The notes beneath the pieces were generated by a model that saw nothing but the letters and a program-made list of their open reading frames with translations, made no database searches and was not told the DNA's origin. This document shows, in pieces, positions 1 to 12,800 of a stretch of 64,000 nucleotides of DNA. The stretch is from Ceriagrion tenellum (Eukaryota > Arthropoda > Insecta > Odonata > Coenagrionidae): the NCBI GenBank assembly GCA_963169105.1, contig OY720633.1, forward strand, positions 35,790,795 through 35,854,794, given 5' to 3'. The position numbers and the translations under genes were made by a program. Position 1 is the stretch's first letter, and each line of letters begins with the position of its first letter.

Positions 1-3000
1 TTCACCACTCAAGTTTGTCCCCTCGCATCGAGGACAGAGGTGAGAGAGGGGAGAGCTTACCGGATGATTATAAAAGGAAATGTGACACCTCGAAGGCTGG
101 AAACCCACTGTTGGTTTTAACGAGTGTATCACTCTCAGATTATTTGGCTAGTGCGTCTGAGAACCGCAGTTTATTCACAGCGGTTACCTCAGTGAATTTA
201 TATCATAAGTATCCGGGCAATAACGCCCTAGTACAAAAGTTAGCTGAAAAAAACACTTGATGTGACAGGGATCCTAACTCGGATCCAAACTGCCGGTCAA
301 GTGTATCAGCCAGTCAGCAAGGCATCCGGACTGAATCCAAGGCGAATCAAGTGATCAGTTTCCCGACGAATGTCCGCACTTTTGTAATTTTAGATAAAAG
401 AGTATCAAAAAACCATCCGCGTATTGAATTTGAAGGTTTAGAGGTTTCCCCTCAAGTATTTATGGAGTCCTTTAACACTCGCCAACATTTGCGGCCCATA
501 TGCAATCTCCGCTGACAGCAAACGATTGAGGGATGTTGGTTAAATATTTACCCGACAAATCGACGAAATAACTTTTTCACGCCTATCATTCGAGAGAGCA
601 GGTTTGACTGAGAGGTCCTCAAAGTCGAAAATAAAGTACAATATTGAAAACACAACCTGCATGTTAAAAAAGAAGAGCTTCCGTGGAATAAAACACTGTG
701 CACTAAAAAACGTCAATTACACTAAAATCAACCTCTGCGTTAGTTTTTTATAAATTTGCTATACTTTCCTCAGAAAATAACAGACACTGATTCGATGACG
801 ATTCATGAATGCTAATTATATGAACCATGAACTATTTCCCATGGGGTCTCTCAATTTCGAAGAAATGTGTGCTTGCAGAAATAATGGAAGCCTAGCACCA
901 GAGCATGTACGGTGTCCATGGAAGCTTAGAGCTCAGGCACGAGTGTGAAAAAAATTCCGCACAGTTACGCGAGCCGCATGAGCGATGCGAGTTAGAGGAA
1001 AGGGGGCAATGAGAAAGGGGGGAATCGAACTGGCGGAGAATGGGGGAGAGAAAGGGAATGGAGGGAAGCACGGGACTCGAAAGCGTAGTCGCTCTAATTG
1101 AAGGGACTAATGACGCGGCCAAACGCGAGAATTAGAACTAACTGGCGAAATCCGCCGACCCGCGGCTCTCGTTCTTCCTTTTTTAAATCTATCTGTGGGG
1201 GGCGCATCACCGACCGCCAACGCGAACGAGAGCTCGGATTTCCAAGCGGGGAGCGGCGGCACCAACGACCACCATTCCGAGGACCGAGAGATGGCGAGCC
1301 AATGGCCACGTGTAAGCTTTAATGATGGGAAGCGCACCCTCATCCTTTGCATCCTCACTCGCTCACTGGCGCGAGAGTTTTTCCGTTTCGGAGGTTCGTT
1401 CCCGACTGAAAAGGGCAAGCACTCCGTCCCCACCCTGCACTCTCGTTAAAAGCTCCTTGGCCGCAATCCTGTACGCGAAAGGTATTTAAAAGAAATGGAT
1501 TTTTAGTGTTTTCACCCGTTTTCGACTTGGCTCGCGCTTCGCTTTTTCTTCATTCCCACTAAAATAATATTTCTTTTGCCAACAGTACAAACGTTCGTCG
1601 AGGCTGAATTCATTCAAGCGGGTCTAATATTCCCTGAGGTTCACTTGAGAGTTGAACATGGAAATTTAGTTTTTCAAGTTCACGTGGATGGAGCGAGAAA
1701 TAAGAAAGAATGGGACATGCGGATGTTTAGGACGGGAAATGGAGGGACAGAAAAGCGAGGGAGGGGCACTTGGAATGCAAATGATGAGAATTGATCGTGT
1801 GCGTTAGTAGTGATTCACAAGCAAGCGTAATAGGAGAAAGGCAATGATCCATAAACACCGACTCGACCAGTTTCGACCGAAGGACACCTTGTAAACTTCG
1901 GAAAAATCACTCTTATCAATTTCAAATGGGTAATTCTTCGCTTAGCGATGACAGTTTAATTTTTACTGAGATGAATTTGTGTCCTTTCCGTCATTATCCC
2001 CTCCACCGCATTGTGATTCTTAGGGTCACGAAGAGAAAATGACTGAAAACTTCTTTTAAAGTTATTATAGCAAAGAAAAAGAAATTATGTCACCAACCAT
2101 CTCGGTGTACTACAGCTCGAGCTAAAAATTAAGAAGAATTTGAATAGAGGGCGGTTTCATCTTCGTCCTGTCTCCGCTCTCCTTTCTCTCCACCGTTTTA
2201 TCTCCCCTTAAATCCATGCGAGTGCCATTCGGTGCAGTACACGGAATGTGCCTCTTATAACGGCGCCGTATGACACAAGATCAGGCAAACAGATAAGCAA
2301 ACACGCCAAATATTCCGAAATTCCAAGATTGAACTTACTCAGCCAAGATATGTATCGCTCCTTATTTAAAGCCGAGCGTTAAGCGGTGATTAGAGAGATC
2401 TACGTACAAGAAAAGCATGTCTAATTTTGAATACGATTGAGATTTTCCCAAAACGGTTTATCTAGGTAACATAGCAAAGTTTACTTTCATCAGCTGCATC
2501 GGTATGGAGAAGAATCTACATGCCCAGGTGCTGTTCCGCAAAAGTTACAGATTGTTTCAAAATCATTAGTCATTTGCTTCAGATAGCAATCAACGGTGTC
2601 CTGATTTAAGGTAATCACAGTTAACTCACAGACACTAGGCGTAAAAGAGCCAAAGGAGGAGATAATAACACGGATTTTGACATTTGGTTTATTTATTGGT
2701 TTTCTGGGTAAGGTTTTTTAACGCTTCTCGGCTCCTTTAAATTTCAGGCATAGGTTTTCACTTAATTATGGCATTGAAGCTGAAATAATTTAACTTGATC
2801 ACAAACTAAAATTGCATGCAATGTTTAGTACAATGTTAACATACAATAGTCCATTTTTCTAGTGTAATGCACACATCACCACATAATTTCGGGCCAAAGA
2901 ATATTTGGCTATCAATTGCACCGCAATACAAATGAATTAAAATGCTATTTCCTCAGGGGATTGCTTTTCAGGAATGTGTAAAATCAAGGTAAAAAATAAT

Positions 3001-3281
3001 TTTACCATAAATAATAATGTATAAGGGTGAGAGAAACTACTGAGAGTTTAATGTTTTAACGTTAGTCTAGCAGTCAATACGAGGTTCATAAAATAGAAAA
3101 TATCGTTTAAGCGCGTTAAGTCCCAGAGAAATTCTATAAATAACACACGGAGATACCAGTGCAATCATAAATCTGTAGGCAGTAGTTTGGTCGGCGAGGA
3201 AAACCTCAACGCCACTAGGACCAACAATTCACGGAGAGAGAGGAAAATGGGACCTACGGGAAAGAGAATGACATTACTCAC
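1..3281 (-). other. Arginine kinase intron (3' part beyond the window edge)
   Basis: This is downstream of the GTGAGT donor at 3281. No arginine kinase exon, RNA gene or mobile element was recognised in it. A GC-rich patch at about 900-1450 has overlapping open frames on both strands that resemble no family I know and look like chance frames. The rest is AT-rich without visible structure. Confidence 0.7.
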
Positions 3282-3447
3282 CAGACTGGATGCAATCAAG
3301 GAGGGTGGAGCCGAAGGAGGTCTTCTTGACCTTGAGGGCATCGAAAATCTCTCTTGTCAGGTACTTCTTGAGGAGGGACTTGGAATCGGACCCCTCTAAT
3401 TTCTTGAAGCCAGCCTCCAGCTTCTCGAGCACTGCGGCGTCAGTCAT
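3282..3447 (-). CDS. Argk: Arginine kinase, first exon of the usual coding sequence (N-terminal 55 residues)
   Basis: Arginine kinase (EC 2.7.3.3) moves phosphate reversibly between ATP and arginine and buffers ATP in muscle and nerve. Read on the minus strand from the ATG at 3447-3445, the exon gives MTDAAVLEKLEAGFKK, then SDSKSLLKKYL and a final FGSTLLDCIQS. These are hallmarks of the N-terminal domain of arthropod arginine kinases. It encodes 55 codons plus the first base of a glycine codon, then a GTGAGT donor starts at 3281. Upstream, TTGCTCTTTCAG ends at 3458, so the exon is 3282-3457 with ten non-coding bases (GAAGTACACC) before the ATG. Family proteins are about 355 residues, so roughly 15% is here. 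The substrate-specificity loop and catalytic core are missing and must lie left of base 1, because no matching frame exists in 1-3281. Recognition is very secure; the species assignment is not. Confidence 0.95.
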
Positions 3448-3457
3448 GGTGTACTTC

Positions 3458-6400
3458 CTGAAAGAGCAAGAAATCAGAACATTGAGTGGCGACGGTTTGA
3501 AAAAGATTTCGTTCTGTTGGATTGTATCTTCAAGATTGTTAGTCGAATTAATGGATTTAATTCTTTCTTAAAATACAGAAGAAACTGAAAAATGTAGTGA
3601 CTAGATCGAGGGAAGTTAGGTTGAGCATGGAGTACATACTCGAAAACTTTATCTCCAAGATAAGATCAGAGGAAAAAAATGATGGTAACAGCTGCCTATA
3701 TATCTACGCCACATTAAGTGCTGCAATCAGTTCAAGGAAAGTATAGCTGTGAATCAAACACAAGTCATATTCTGCGGGTATTTTTAGAACAAATGTGGTA
3801 GTATACTTCAAAGAGAAAGAAGGCTCAATACAACAAATCGGACTATGAACCACCCTTAGAGCTAAAAATTCAGTAGCCTACCATGTCTTTATTACCAGAA
3901 AATATCGACTGATAAAATTATATAGCAGCTACAAACAAAAACATCCCTCTAAAAATATTACAACTGAAATTTCAAAAGACTAACCTAATTTAAAAATGAT
4001 AAAGATCCCAAAGCTCACGATAGATTTTGGCGTGTGTTTGCATGGAGGAGGAGCCTTGTTGAGATGAGCATAATAATATAAACATACATAATAAACATAC
4101 GGTTGTCATGGTCGCTGGGTTCTAATGCATATATGGTATATCGAAAACTGATTGTCACATTTTCATAGACATAATTTTATCGAAACGTACTTAATGAAAG
4201 ATATCATACAGCATGCGTTTCAGATAAGAGACGCAATGCCATGAATTTCAACTGCCAGGGAGATCATTAAGCTGTCAAATGGGATATGTGGAAGGCGCCC
4301 TCGCATTCACTAACTCACGGCTTCCCTGTTCACATTTGTAACCATAAAACTTAGAGCTACGTTTACTTTAATACCAACGAAACCAACCGTGGCCAAAAAT
4401 CTTAAATTCAAAAATTCTTACCAACATCTCTCGTGAATCTAACTCACAGCGATCGAGATACCATTCTATTTAAGCACTTAACAAAGATATGTTCAATTCT
4501 TGAACTGGGGCTAGGAACTTAATTCCAGCCAGCCCAAACTGTCATTTCATCAACTTATGAAGGCATAGGAAAGTTGAAACGCTGAGAATTTGCCAAATCG
4601 AAAGTATAAAGGGAAAACTTGAATCTACAAGTTGTATTCCCGAGATACTAGCCGAGGCTCCAAACCTAGCCAACATACACCTTTCGGGAATCGTACATAC
4701 TGCGGGCGAAATAACATCTTTCAGTGGAGTATTAGCCACTGCACGACAAAAATTGGTACTTGAGCTACGAGCCTGGGGATTTCGCTTGCATTCACCCCTT
4801 CCCAATTGTCATCCCGACAAAATGCCAACGCTGTAGAAAATTTAGTCCAACTCAAGACGAAAAGACGCTCTGGGATCGTTATCGATATACTACCTGCTTG
4901 AATTGGTGGATATCGACTTGTAGATCCATAGTGACAGCAAAATGAACGGCAGAGAAATGAGGAGTCTGGTTCTGCTTAAACGGCGAGCCCGCGCCATTAC
5001 TGAGTGCACCACGTGGCAGATACGTCAAGGGGAGGGGAATGGAGGAAGGAGGAAAACATGTGAGGCATGGAGGAACGGACGCCACTGCCCGTCGAAGTGG
5101 AAGAAGGAGAGGGAGGCTTGGCTATCGGGAAGGGAGGTATGTGTACACTCAACGGGCTTAAAAAAGCAAACACACACCCAGTCCTCGTACGTACATCCTC
5201 TCTCTCCGCTCTCCAACCATGTCTATTCACCCTGCAGTCGAAAGACTCATCAAGAGACTTACGATGAGGTTTGAATTCACAGGGGACACAAGTTATCTAT
5301 GCGTGAACGCTGTAACAATCGGAGCTATAAATCCCAGTTGAAAAATGCACCCACGACATGATAATGTGTAGGCGAAATTTAGACTGGTGTATCCTCCAGA
5401 GTGAAAACAGCAACAGAAAATGGTTTAACAGACTAAACCCACCATTACTTATCATTGGTCAAGACTCGGGACTCATTAGCAAGCATTGAGTTCCCACTTA
5501 CGAAAATTAGCCGTGTAAATCATATTCCAGGCCAATGCTACAGCCTTAAAATTTTTCTATATGTATTCCATTCGGAACCTATTTTTTAAACAGACACTTT
5601 CAATGTCTTATTAGTCATGTTACCTCAGGGGAAGTACTTGCATGTTTTTTCTAATGCACTAACGGTGATAGCTTCATTAACTTTATTATGGTATAGTGTT
5701 GCATATGTTGGTGGTAACTCAACCCAATTTTTCATCAAATTGAGATGAATCTCAACGGTGGAACATTTTAAGCTTGCACGTAAGACAAGCAAGCGGAGGG
5801 GCGATAAGTCGTCCTTTCAAGGTGAATCTTGCCAAGGAACAGATATAAACCAACAACTAAGGCAGATAGCGAGCCGATAGCAGCTCGGTCAAACGATTTA
5901 TCTACCTTGCATCACCGTAACTCTTCAGGAAACTTACATGTTGACAAAAATGTACAAGAGGAATAATCTATCGCTTGAAACCGAGTAGAGATTTAGCTGA
6001 GATTTTTCTTTTTCCGCGCGACGCGGTCAAATATTTCGAGAGAGACAACTTAAGGACAAGATACGCTTATCACTTTGCCCCTTTAAATCTTCGCAGGGCC
6101 GGGAAACGGGCCATCGGTTTCGGGGTCGTAGTAATCTTTCCAGCGTGCTCCAATGCGGCGTCCGCCTCATCGAGCACGCCTGGTTACGTGACGAAGAGCC
6201 CGCTAACGAGGGGCGAGACGGAAACGTCATCACCGAGGATGGTGGGGGAGAATTGTGAAGGGGGGGCGAGGAACGGGGTGGAGGGGGTCCATCTCATGAC
6301 GACCCGCCGATGATGAGGGAGGCCTCTTGGTAAATGGTTCCTCGAACAAACACGGAGAGGTCAACTGCCCGCCTATCTAAACACAAACGAAATTGAAGAG

Positions 6401-9400
6401 GGGAAGAGCCCAACTGCCTGAGCTGTCTGTGTGTCCCGGAGAGAGAAGTCAAGTTCGGAATGGTGTTTCCAAAGGCCGCTGTCCCGTTGTGTCGAAAGAC
6501 TATCGGAACCATGGAAAGACATCCACACCCGAGGAAACATGCCCGGTATTTCGCCGAGGAGTTTTCGTGCGAAAGCCGAATGCTTTCACACCCGTTAAAT
6601 TCGAATTCGTCACGGAGGTAGTGTCCACAGGTAGTCAAAAATTAGTCTCGGTTTGAAACGAACGGCGGAGTCCAAATATTGCGAAATTAGGATGGTGCAA
6701 CAGCTTCAATAGAATTTCCCATTGTTCTCTCACAAAGAGTCTGATGCAATGCACTAGAATGACAGGAAATCATCATTTTTTATAGTTAGTTTCCTGATGG
6801 ATATTTTTTTTGGCCTCATAAAAAAACAATCTTTATAGGTCGCTTCAGCTAGTACTAAGGGTATTAACTTCCCGACAGCTAAGACTATATAGCACCGTCC
6901 TGTTCCACAGGCAAGTAATATCAAATCCAGAGGCAGATTTAAATTCACGACCTTAGGATTGCCAATTCGATAAGATACCGAAATGACTGACGAGGCCGTT
7001 GCAATGTTCATTTATTATATGTATCTAGTAATCCTTTCATCCCTACTTCGGCGAGTCGATACTTGATTTATATAGAAAAAATATCAAATTAACTCCAGTT
7101 CGTAGGTCCAGATGCCTGGTCACTCCACACAGATAAGTATGACCGAAGTCGAGATCAAGTTTTAATTTAGTCGCTCTTAGGGGCTGATTAACTCTCGTAA
7201 AGTCGGAGAACTACTTACATTAAGACGCTCAGGCGAATAGCTCTGCAGTGAGACATCCGAATGCGGATTTCTCACCGAGAAGTCGTCATAATAACCCCAC
7301 TAATTTAACGTGATGGTATCATAAGTCTGGATGACAGCTCATGAGCGCTCGGTTGCACGAAGGATCCGGAGAAGCCGGGAAAGGTTTACTAGGCACGGAA
7401 GTCGCACGAATCCTCTCTTGGGCGTGTCCCGCCGACTTCTCCCGTCCCTCGTTGCCGTTGAGAGCAAAAGGAGTAGAATAATCGCCTTTAATTTTGAGTA
7501 CACTAGGGATTAGCGCCTTGTTTTCGAGCAGGAGGAGGTAAATTAGCGGGATTCCATCGTAAAAGAGGCTGGCAAGCCTCGAAGAATTGTTTACACAATC
7601 ATTAAGTCATCATAGTCGAAGGGTCCGACCGTAGGCACTTAATGAAGAGGAAAATTGTAAAAATACAGGCTCAAATTTCTTTACGAAGAAATATTTTCTA
7701 AAAGGAAAAATGGCGTCAGCTATGAAATGAATTTTTTTAGATGACTGTGATGCCGTAAATGTGAAAATTTGTGCACGATTTTAAAGCATTACATGCCTTT
7801 CGAAGAATCGAACCAATAGTCCGCTAAACTAATATATCCAACACTAAACGCAAATCATGAAGAATAAAACTGCCAAGAAAATCGCTAATATAATGGATAT
7901 TTTAATATGAAACATAACTAGAGCTAATAATGTCATAAAAGACTATAGGAGAGAAAAATAAGGGAACCAATAGCTCAGCTGAAACCCCCAACTATTCAAT
8001 TAAAGACGAGAATGTTACTACTGAAGTGCAAATGGTATATATGCGATGTCACCACAACAAACATAAAGTGTCACCCGTGATTTTTTTCGTGGTGACATTC
8101 GGTCAAAAAACGAACATTGGGTTAAGTGTCTTAGGAGTTGGTAGTAAGATGCCTCCTCCATTCCGAGCATAGCTTGAAAGCCGAATAAGTGGATCAGCGA
8201 GTCATTTGAATTAGTAATTATTTTGAGCAGACGCCACCAAGTAATGTTCAGCAGATATTTATGCTTCAATCCTCCCTCCGTGAAGCGGTGGAATGCGAAA
8301 TAGCTAGGTGAAAGGAGGAAAAGAGGGAATTTTTCGGAGGAAAGATCTTTTGGGCGCAGGGCAGGCAGACCAACATGAGGGGGAGATATGCTTAAGAATA
8401 GACAGGAGGGAGTGCACACATTGCGTGGCTGGAGGTGTGGCCGGAGGGTGTTTTGAAGAGTGACGGGGAGTGAGGGGGGGGGTGGAGGAGATGAGAACGA
8501 CGGGGGAGTCGGAGAGGAGGATTGCCAGGGAAAGGAAAGTGAAAGACGGCAGAGAAAGGACGGGGAAATATTTCTGGAGGCGAGTGAATTAAGGAGTTTA
8601 GGGTGCGAGGAATGCGAGAAGAGAATGGGTTGCGTACCGAAATAGTGAGAGACGGGGAGGTGGATGACCGTCTTTTCAAGGCCCCACGTCCGAATGGCCG
8701 ATAAATATGAGGCCATTCATAGAGCGAGGGGCAAACAATTTCGGCCATTTAGGCGGCGAAGATGGCTAGAGCACTGACGTAAATGTGGAGGGGGTGATGC
8801 ACGGAGAGATTCCCGGCGCCAGACCATCTTACTTCCGATGAAAGGGAAGCAGACGTAAATTAAAAGAGGAGATTCGTTTTCCAAACCCCACCCACGGATC
8901 GAGAGTGAAGTACTGCTAAAGAGTCGGGGTACCAATGAAAAAGGAATTCGATCGTTGGAGTCGAGCCATAATTTCATTGGAAAAATTCAGGGTTGTACTT
9001 TCACAGTCTAAAATAGTGTAATTAGACAAAATGTTAATAGTATATATTACTGAATGTATTAATGAATAGAAGTGCAACATCGAGACCGATCAGAAAGATG
9101 TCGGCACAAAATATGTGAATCTCAGAGTGGAATTCAAAAACGCAAAAGGGGGCACTCACTTCCCGATGATCAAGCTGGAATAATAATGTCTCTTTAAGAT
9201 TAAAAAAACAGGCGCTATAATGGAAGTATGCACTGCTTTAGAATATTTCTCCATATAACATGCTTTTTAATCCACCGATGGATTTTTTTCATGTTTAGCA
9301 ACGGATAAATGTGTTTCCTTAATTTGATGAGACGAAATTGATACCTCCAAGTTATATTTCGATCCTTTCCGAAATATAAGGGCGAAAAAGGTCAATGAAG

Positions 9401-9537
9401 CGTTTCTATGTCACAATAAGAATAGGCAGAAATGAAATGAATTTATTTCATTACAGCACCTATGCACGTTTTAGTATATCTTAAATACGATAGCCCACTT
9501 GCCATGATCAAAATATGAGAAAATGAACGTCCATATA
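3458..9537 (-). other. Inferred long arginine kinase intron, proximal half
   Basis: This is the region upstream of the splice acceptor at 3458. It alternates AT-rich DNA with GC-rich, strand-skewed patches at about 4940-5260, 6000-6660 and 8300-8900. The last carries a 232-codon minus-strand frame (8018-8716) rich in Ser/Pro/Phe/Leu, typical of a pyrimidine-rich strand and unlike a known protein. Non-coding first exons for the usual isoform could hide here; none was identified. Confidence 0.45.
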
Positions 9538-9835
9538 CAGTAGACCCCACTTTACGATGGGTTCGACTTACGATGGATTCGACTTACGATCTGAGCTGAT
9601 TTTGCGCGCGATTTATATCGATAGTGTTTTAAATATTGGTTTAACAATATTTTAAATAATTTTAATCCAGGATATTTTGTATGCATTGGCTCTGTCGCGT
9701 ACACTGAATGGATTGGCACTGATGCTCTTTAAACTGATTCCTCGTCCGGAAATAATGCCGATTCAACATACGATGGAATTCGCTTTACGATCGGTCCTCT
9801 GGAACGGATCAATATCGTAAAGCGAGGGTCTACTG
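9538..9835. mobile_element. pogo/Tigger-like MITE, about 298 bp
   Basis: The left end reads CAGTAGACCCCACTTTACGA. The reverse complement of the right end reads CAGTAGACCCTCGCTTTACG. This gives terminal inverted repeats of about 22 bp with one small indel, and both begin with CAGT as in pogo/Tigger elements. TA precedes the left end (9536-9537) and CA follows the right end (9836-9837), consistent with a TA target duplication with one mutation. Inside are repeated TTACGATGG / TTCGACTTACGAT motifs near the ends. There is no transposase frame, so this is a non-autonomous copy. Confidence 0.85.
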
Positions 9836-9837
9836 CA

Positions 9838-12800
9838 CTCCTGTTTCATCAGTGAACAATTACTTAGCTAAGTTTAGGGTGCTCGTAATAGCCGAGTGAT
9901 GGTGTGTGTGCGTTTGATCTATGGCGGTGGCTGGGCGGGGTAGGTCAAGGGAAGGGAGGGTCATGGTAGAGAGGTTTATCTGGGGTGACCCCGAAAAATA
10001 CAAATGCGGCGGGTGTCGACCGCGAAAGGCAAGCAAACTAGGCCGCAGAATGGAAAAAAGGAAGGAGTGGCATAATGAATTTCTGTTGGCCCCACCATTT
10101 CAAACAGCAGTCCATGCTTGAATCCTTCCATGAGTTCTATGCCTCTTGACCAGTGCAAGGGCCCCACCAGTTCTCTCCCATCCCTGAAAACTATTTAGTA
10201 CTGGGCAACATTTGGGACGCTGAGAAAAGCCATGCTGGATCTGCGAAAATACTTGGCCTTCTTTACAACTACGAACGGACATATCGAGTTGATGGATCAA
10301 CATGGATTCTATTAAGTGTCATCACATGTACATAGAGAATAATCATTTGGGGACATTTTTCCACCTTGTAGACCTACCCTTTTTCTATTAGCATCAATAA
10401 GTGATTAATATTAAATGCTAATATAATTACGCATTGATTTCATAATTTATATAAATACCGTCCACATATCTTTATATCACTGCGAGACATTTAAAATCTT
10501 TAGTTGGTATTGGACATGGAATGAAACACAGCAGATCCAATGCAATGTCGCTCGGTTTTGGTAACAAATAAAATGTATAAAATAGAAGGTGTTGCCAAAG
10601 TGAAATGAGAAAATTCTGCCATTCCCTCTGTACCATCAAATCACATTTACATTGCGGTATTCCACGATACTGAAGAAGGTATCATTTCATCAAGCTTGAC
10701 AATTTGTATCGTGAAAACATGAGTCAAACGGATTAAGTGAACCTCAAGTATAATGGATTTCAACGACAATTTACTCACCAACCGTAAACTTGAAAAGCTC
10801 CTGAGTAATTCGAAAAAGTTAGAAAAGATTGTCATTCGATACAGAATGATTAATTTCACTTCAACGATTGAGTTTCACCTTTAATTAGAAACAAAGACTA
10901 CTCAAAAATGGGGGATGGGACACAAACCAATTGATTGGGAGTAAATAGCACAAATTAGCTACTTGTCATTCTACCCCATGACTTTTTCGAAAAAAACACA
11001 AATGCATTTCGAAAAATAAAAGGAATTTCAATCTAGAAAGGGAGAGGGAGATTTTTCAAAGGGAGAAAGTGGTAACTCGGGAGGGTAAACGGCAGATCAG
11101 AGATGTTAGTGTGTAAATTGGGATTAGAATAAAGCGCTTTTTGGTACAGCAACGATAACGATAGCAAGACGACGAGAGAATGGATGAAAAAATATAAGAA
11201 TCAGGATCCAGATTATCGCACTCGTTACTGAAGGAACTGCGGGGATTAAATAAGGATACACGTGATAGGGGCGAAGAGGACAAGTCCACGTTAAATGTCG
11301 GGGGATATTGAAGTCCGTGATTATTCCACGCTTGGTATACTCACAGGAATAGGAGTTCATCACAAGTGGAGCGATTGGGGCGGGAAGGATGACGGAGGAA
11401 CGTGGTGAGAGAGCCATACAGGATTAAAGAGGGGGGAAAAACGGAAAAGGTAGGGTCAGCTGGGGATGATGGGGAAGAGAAGACCAGATGCCGCGGGAAA
11501 CAAGGCGGGGACCCCGAACTGCTTTATTCACGGGGTGCAGGCCACGCAAACAGCAAGGCCATGTCGAGCAACCACTTGTTCGACGAGGTTTTTTTTTTTA
11601 AGAGGGAGACACGAGGAATGCGGCAGGGTCCTGGTCATTTCGTCCATTGCTGGGAAGGGGGGGGGGGGGCAGCATATCCTTCTAGCTAGTTGCAGATACA
11701 GCCGACACTGAATATCTAATGGCTCACAAAGGAAGAAAGAAATGTGTGTCAATTTCCACATCCTAAAAGACTGGCGAACGAATAATAAGTAAATTACATA
11801 AATACTTAAGCTTACCTATTCAATTAAGACATTGATACTTTTCCTAATCACATAAAAAGAGGTAACTTGTGGAATTGAAATTAAATAGCGCGGGCACCTT
11901 CATATTCCCTCCTTGTTTGCCAAAATGCTCAAAAGAAAATTTTTAATCGCTTAGCGGATACGACCGAAAGATGTATAATATCTCGCCACCCGCAGAAAAA
12001 TTAAAGACACATCGAATATTATCGCTTAACGTGGCATATACGAGTACCTACGAGAATTAACGAGATACATATACGAGAATCCAACGATTAGTCAGAATCA
12101 TGCCTGCCCGCACTTGGACGTTACGGGGGATTTCATTGACGAAAACTTCAATGTAGTATTCCAGGAATAAATTCTATGGGTACTTCTCTATGATTGCTAA
12201 GAGATAATAAGAGAATTATCATCAGAAATTTAAGAACTGGAATTGCTACATCGAATTAATTGGGGCGTCATTCCGTCAGAATGGTATCCAGGCTGGCACA
12301 TGCCGAGAAACCTTAACTGACGAAACATCAATAAAGTATTTAATCCCACAAGACATTCTACGTGCAATTCTCGTCACGGGCGGGCGTTACCACGTGGGGA
12401 TAAGTGGGCGCACACGAGAATGAATAAGGAGCAGGGATATCGAGGAGGGGCCGGCGAGGGAAAGGGGGGGAAGAGGGAATGAATATAGGAAGAGGTGTCG
12501 CACTGGTCCCGACCGGCCACCGACCAACCGGCGGGACAGCTGCGGGAGGAAGGGGGAGATTCGAGAGAAAGGCGTGCACGGATGAAAGGAGCGAAGGATG
12601 GATTGCGGACGGAGAGGAACTAAGGGAGAGGGAGGAGTGGATTCGGAGGGGAAGGCTGCGGACGCCGTTGAAGAGGCTAGAGACGGTGGGCAGGGGTTCG
12701 GGGACTCCCGCGCTCTCGGGGGCTGTGGCGGGAGGTGGGTGGGGGAAGTAAGGGTGTCACACGCGGGGCGGAGGGGGGGAGATGGGCAGGGTGAGGCGGG

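Noticed and set aside
1015..1040. GTTCGATTCCCC on the minus strand, resembling a tRNA T-arm
   Set aside because: The upstream sequence is a pyrimidine-rich tract with no D-arm or acceptor stem.
1..3281. Further arginine kinase exons in the left part of the window
   Set aside because: I looked for the conserved second-exon motifs (for example the SGVGIYAPD region) on the minus strand and found none. The next exon must be outside the window.
8018..8716. 232-codon minus-strand frame, among the longest in the window
   Set aside because: Its product is a Ser/Pro/Phe/Leu-rich translation of a pyrimidine-rich strand, with no domain, no convincing start context and another long frame overlapping it on the same strand.
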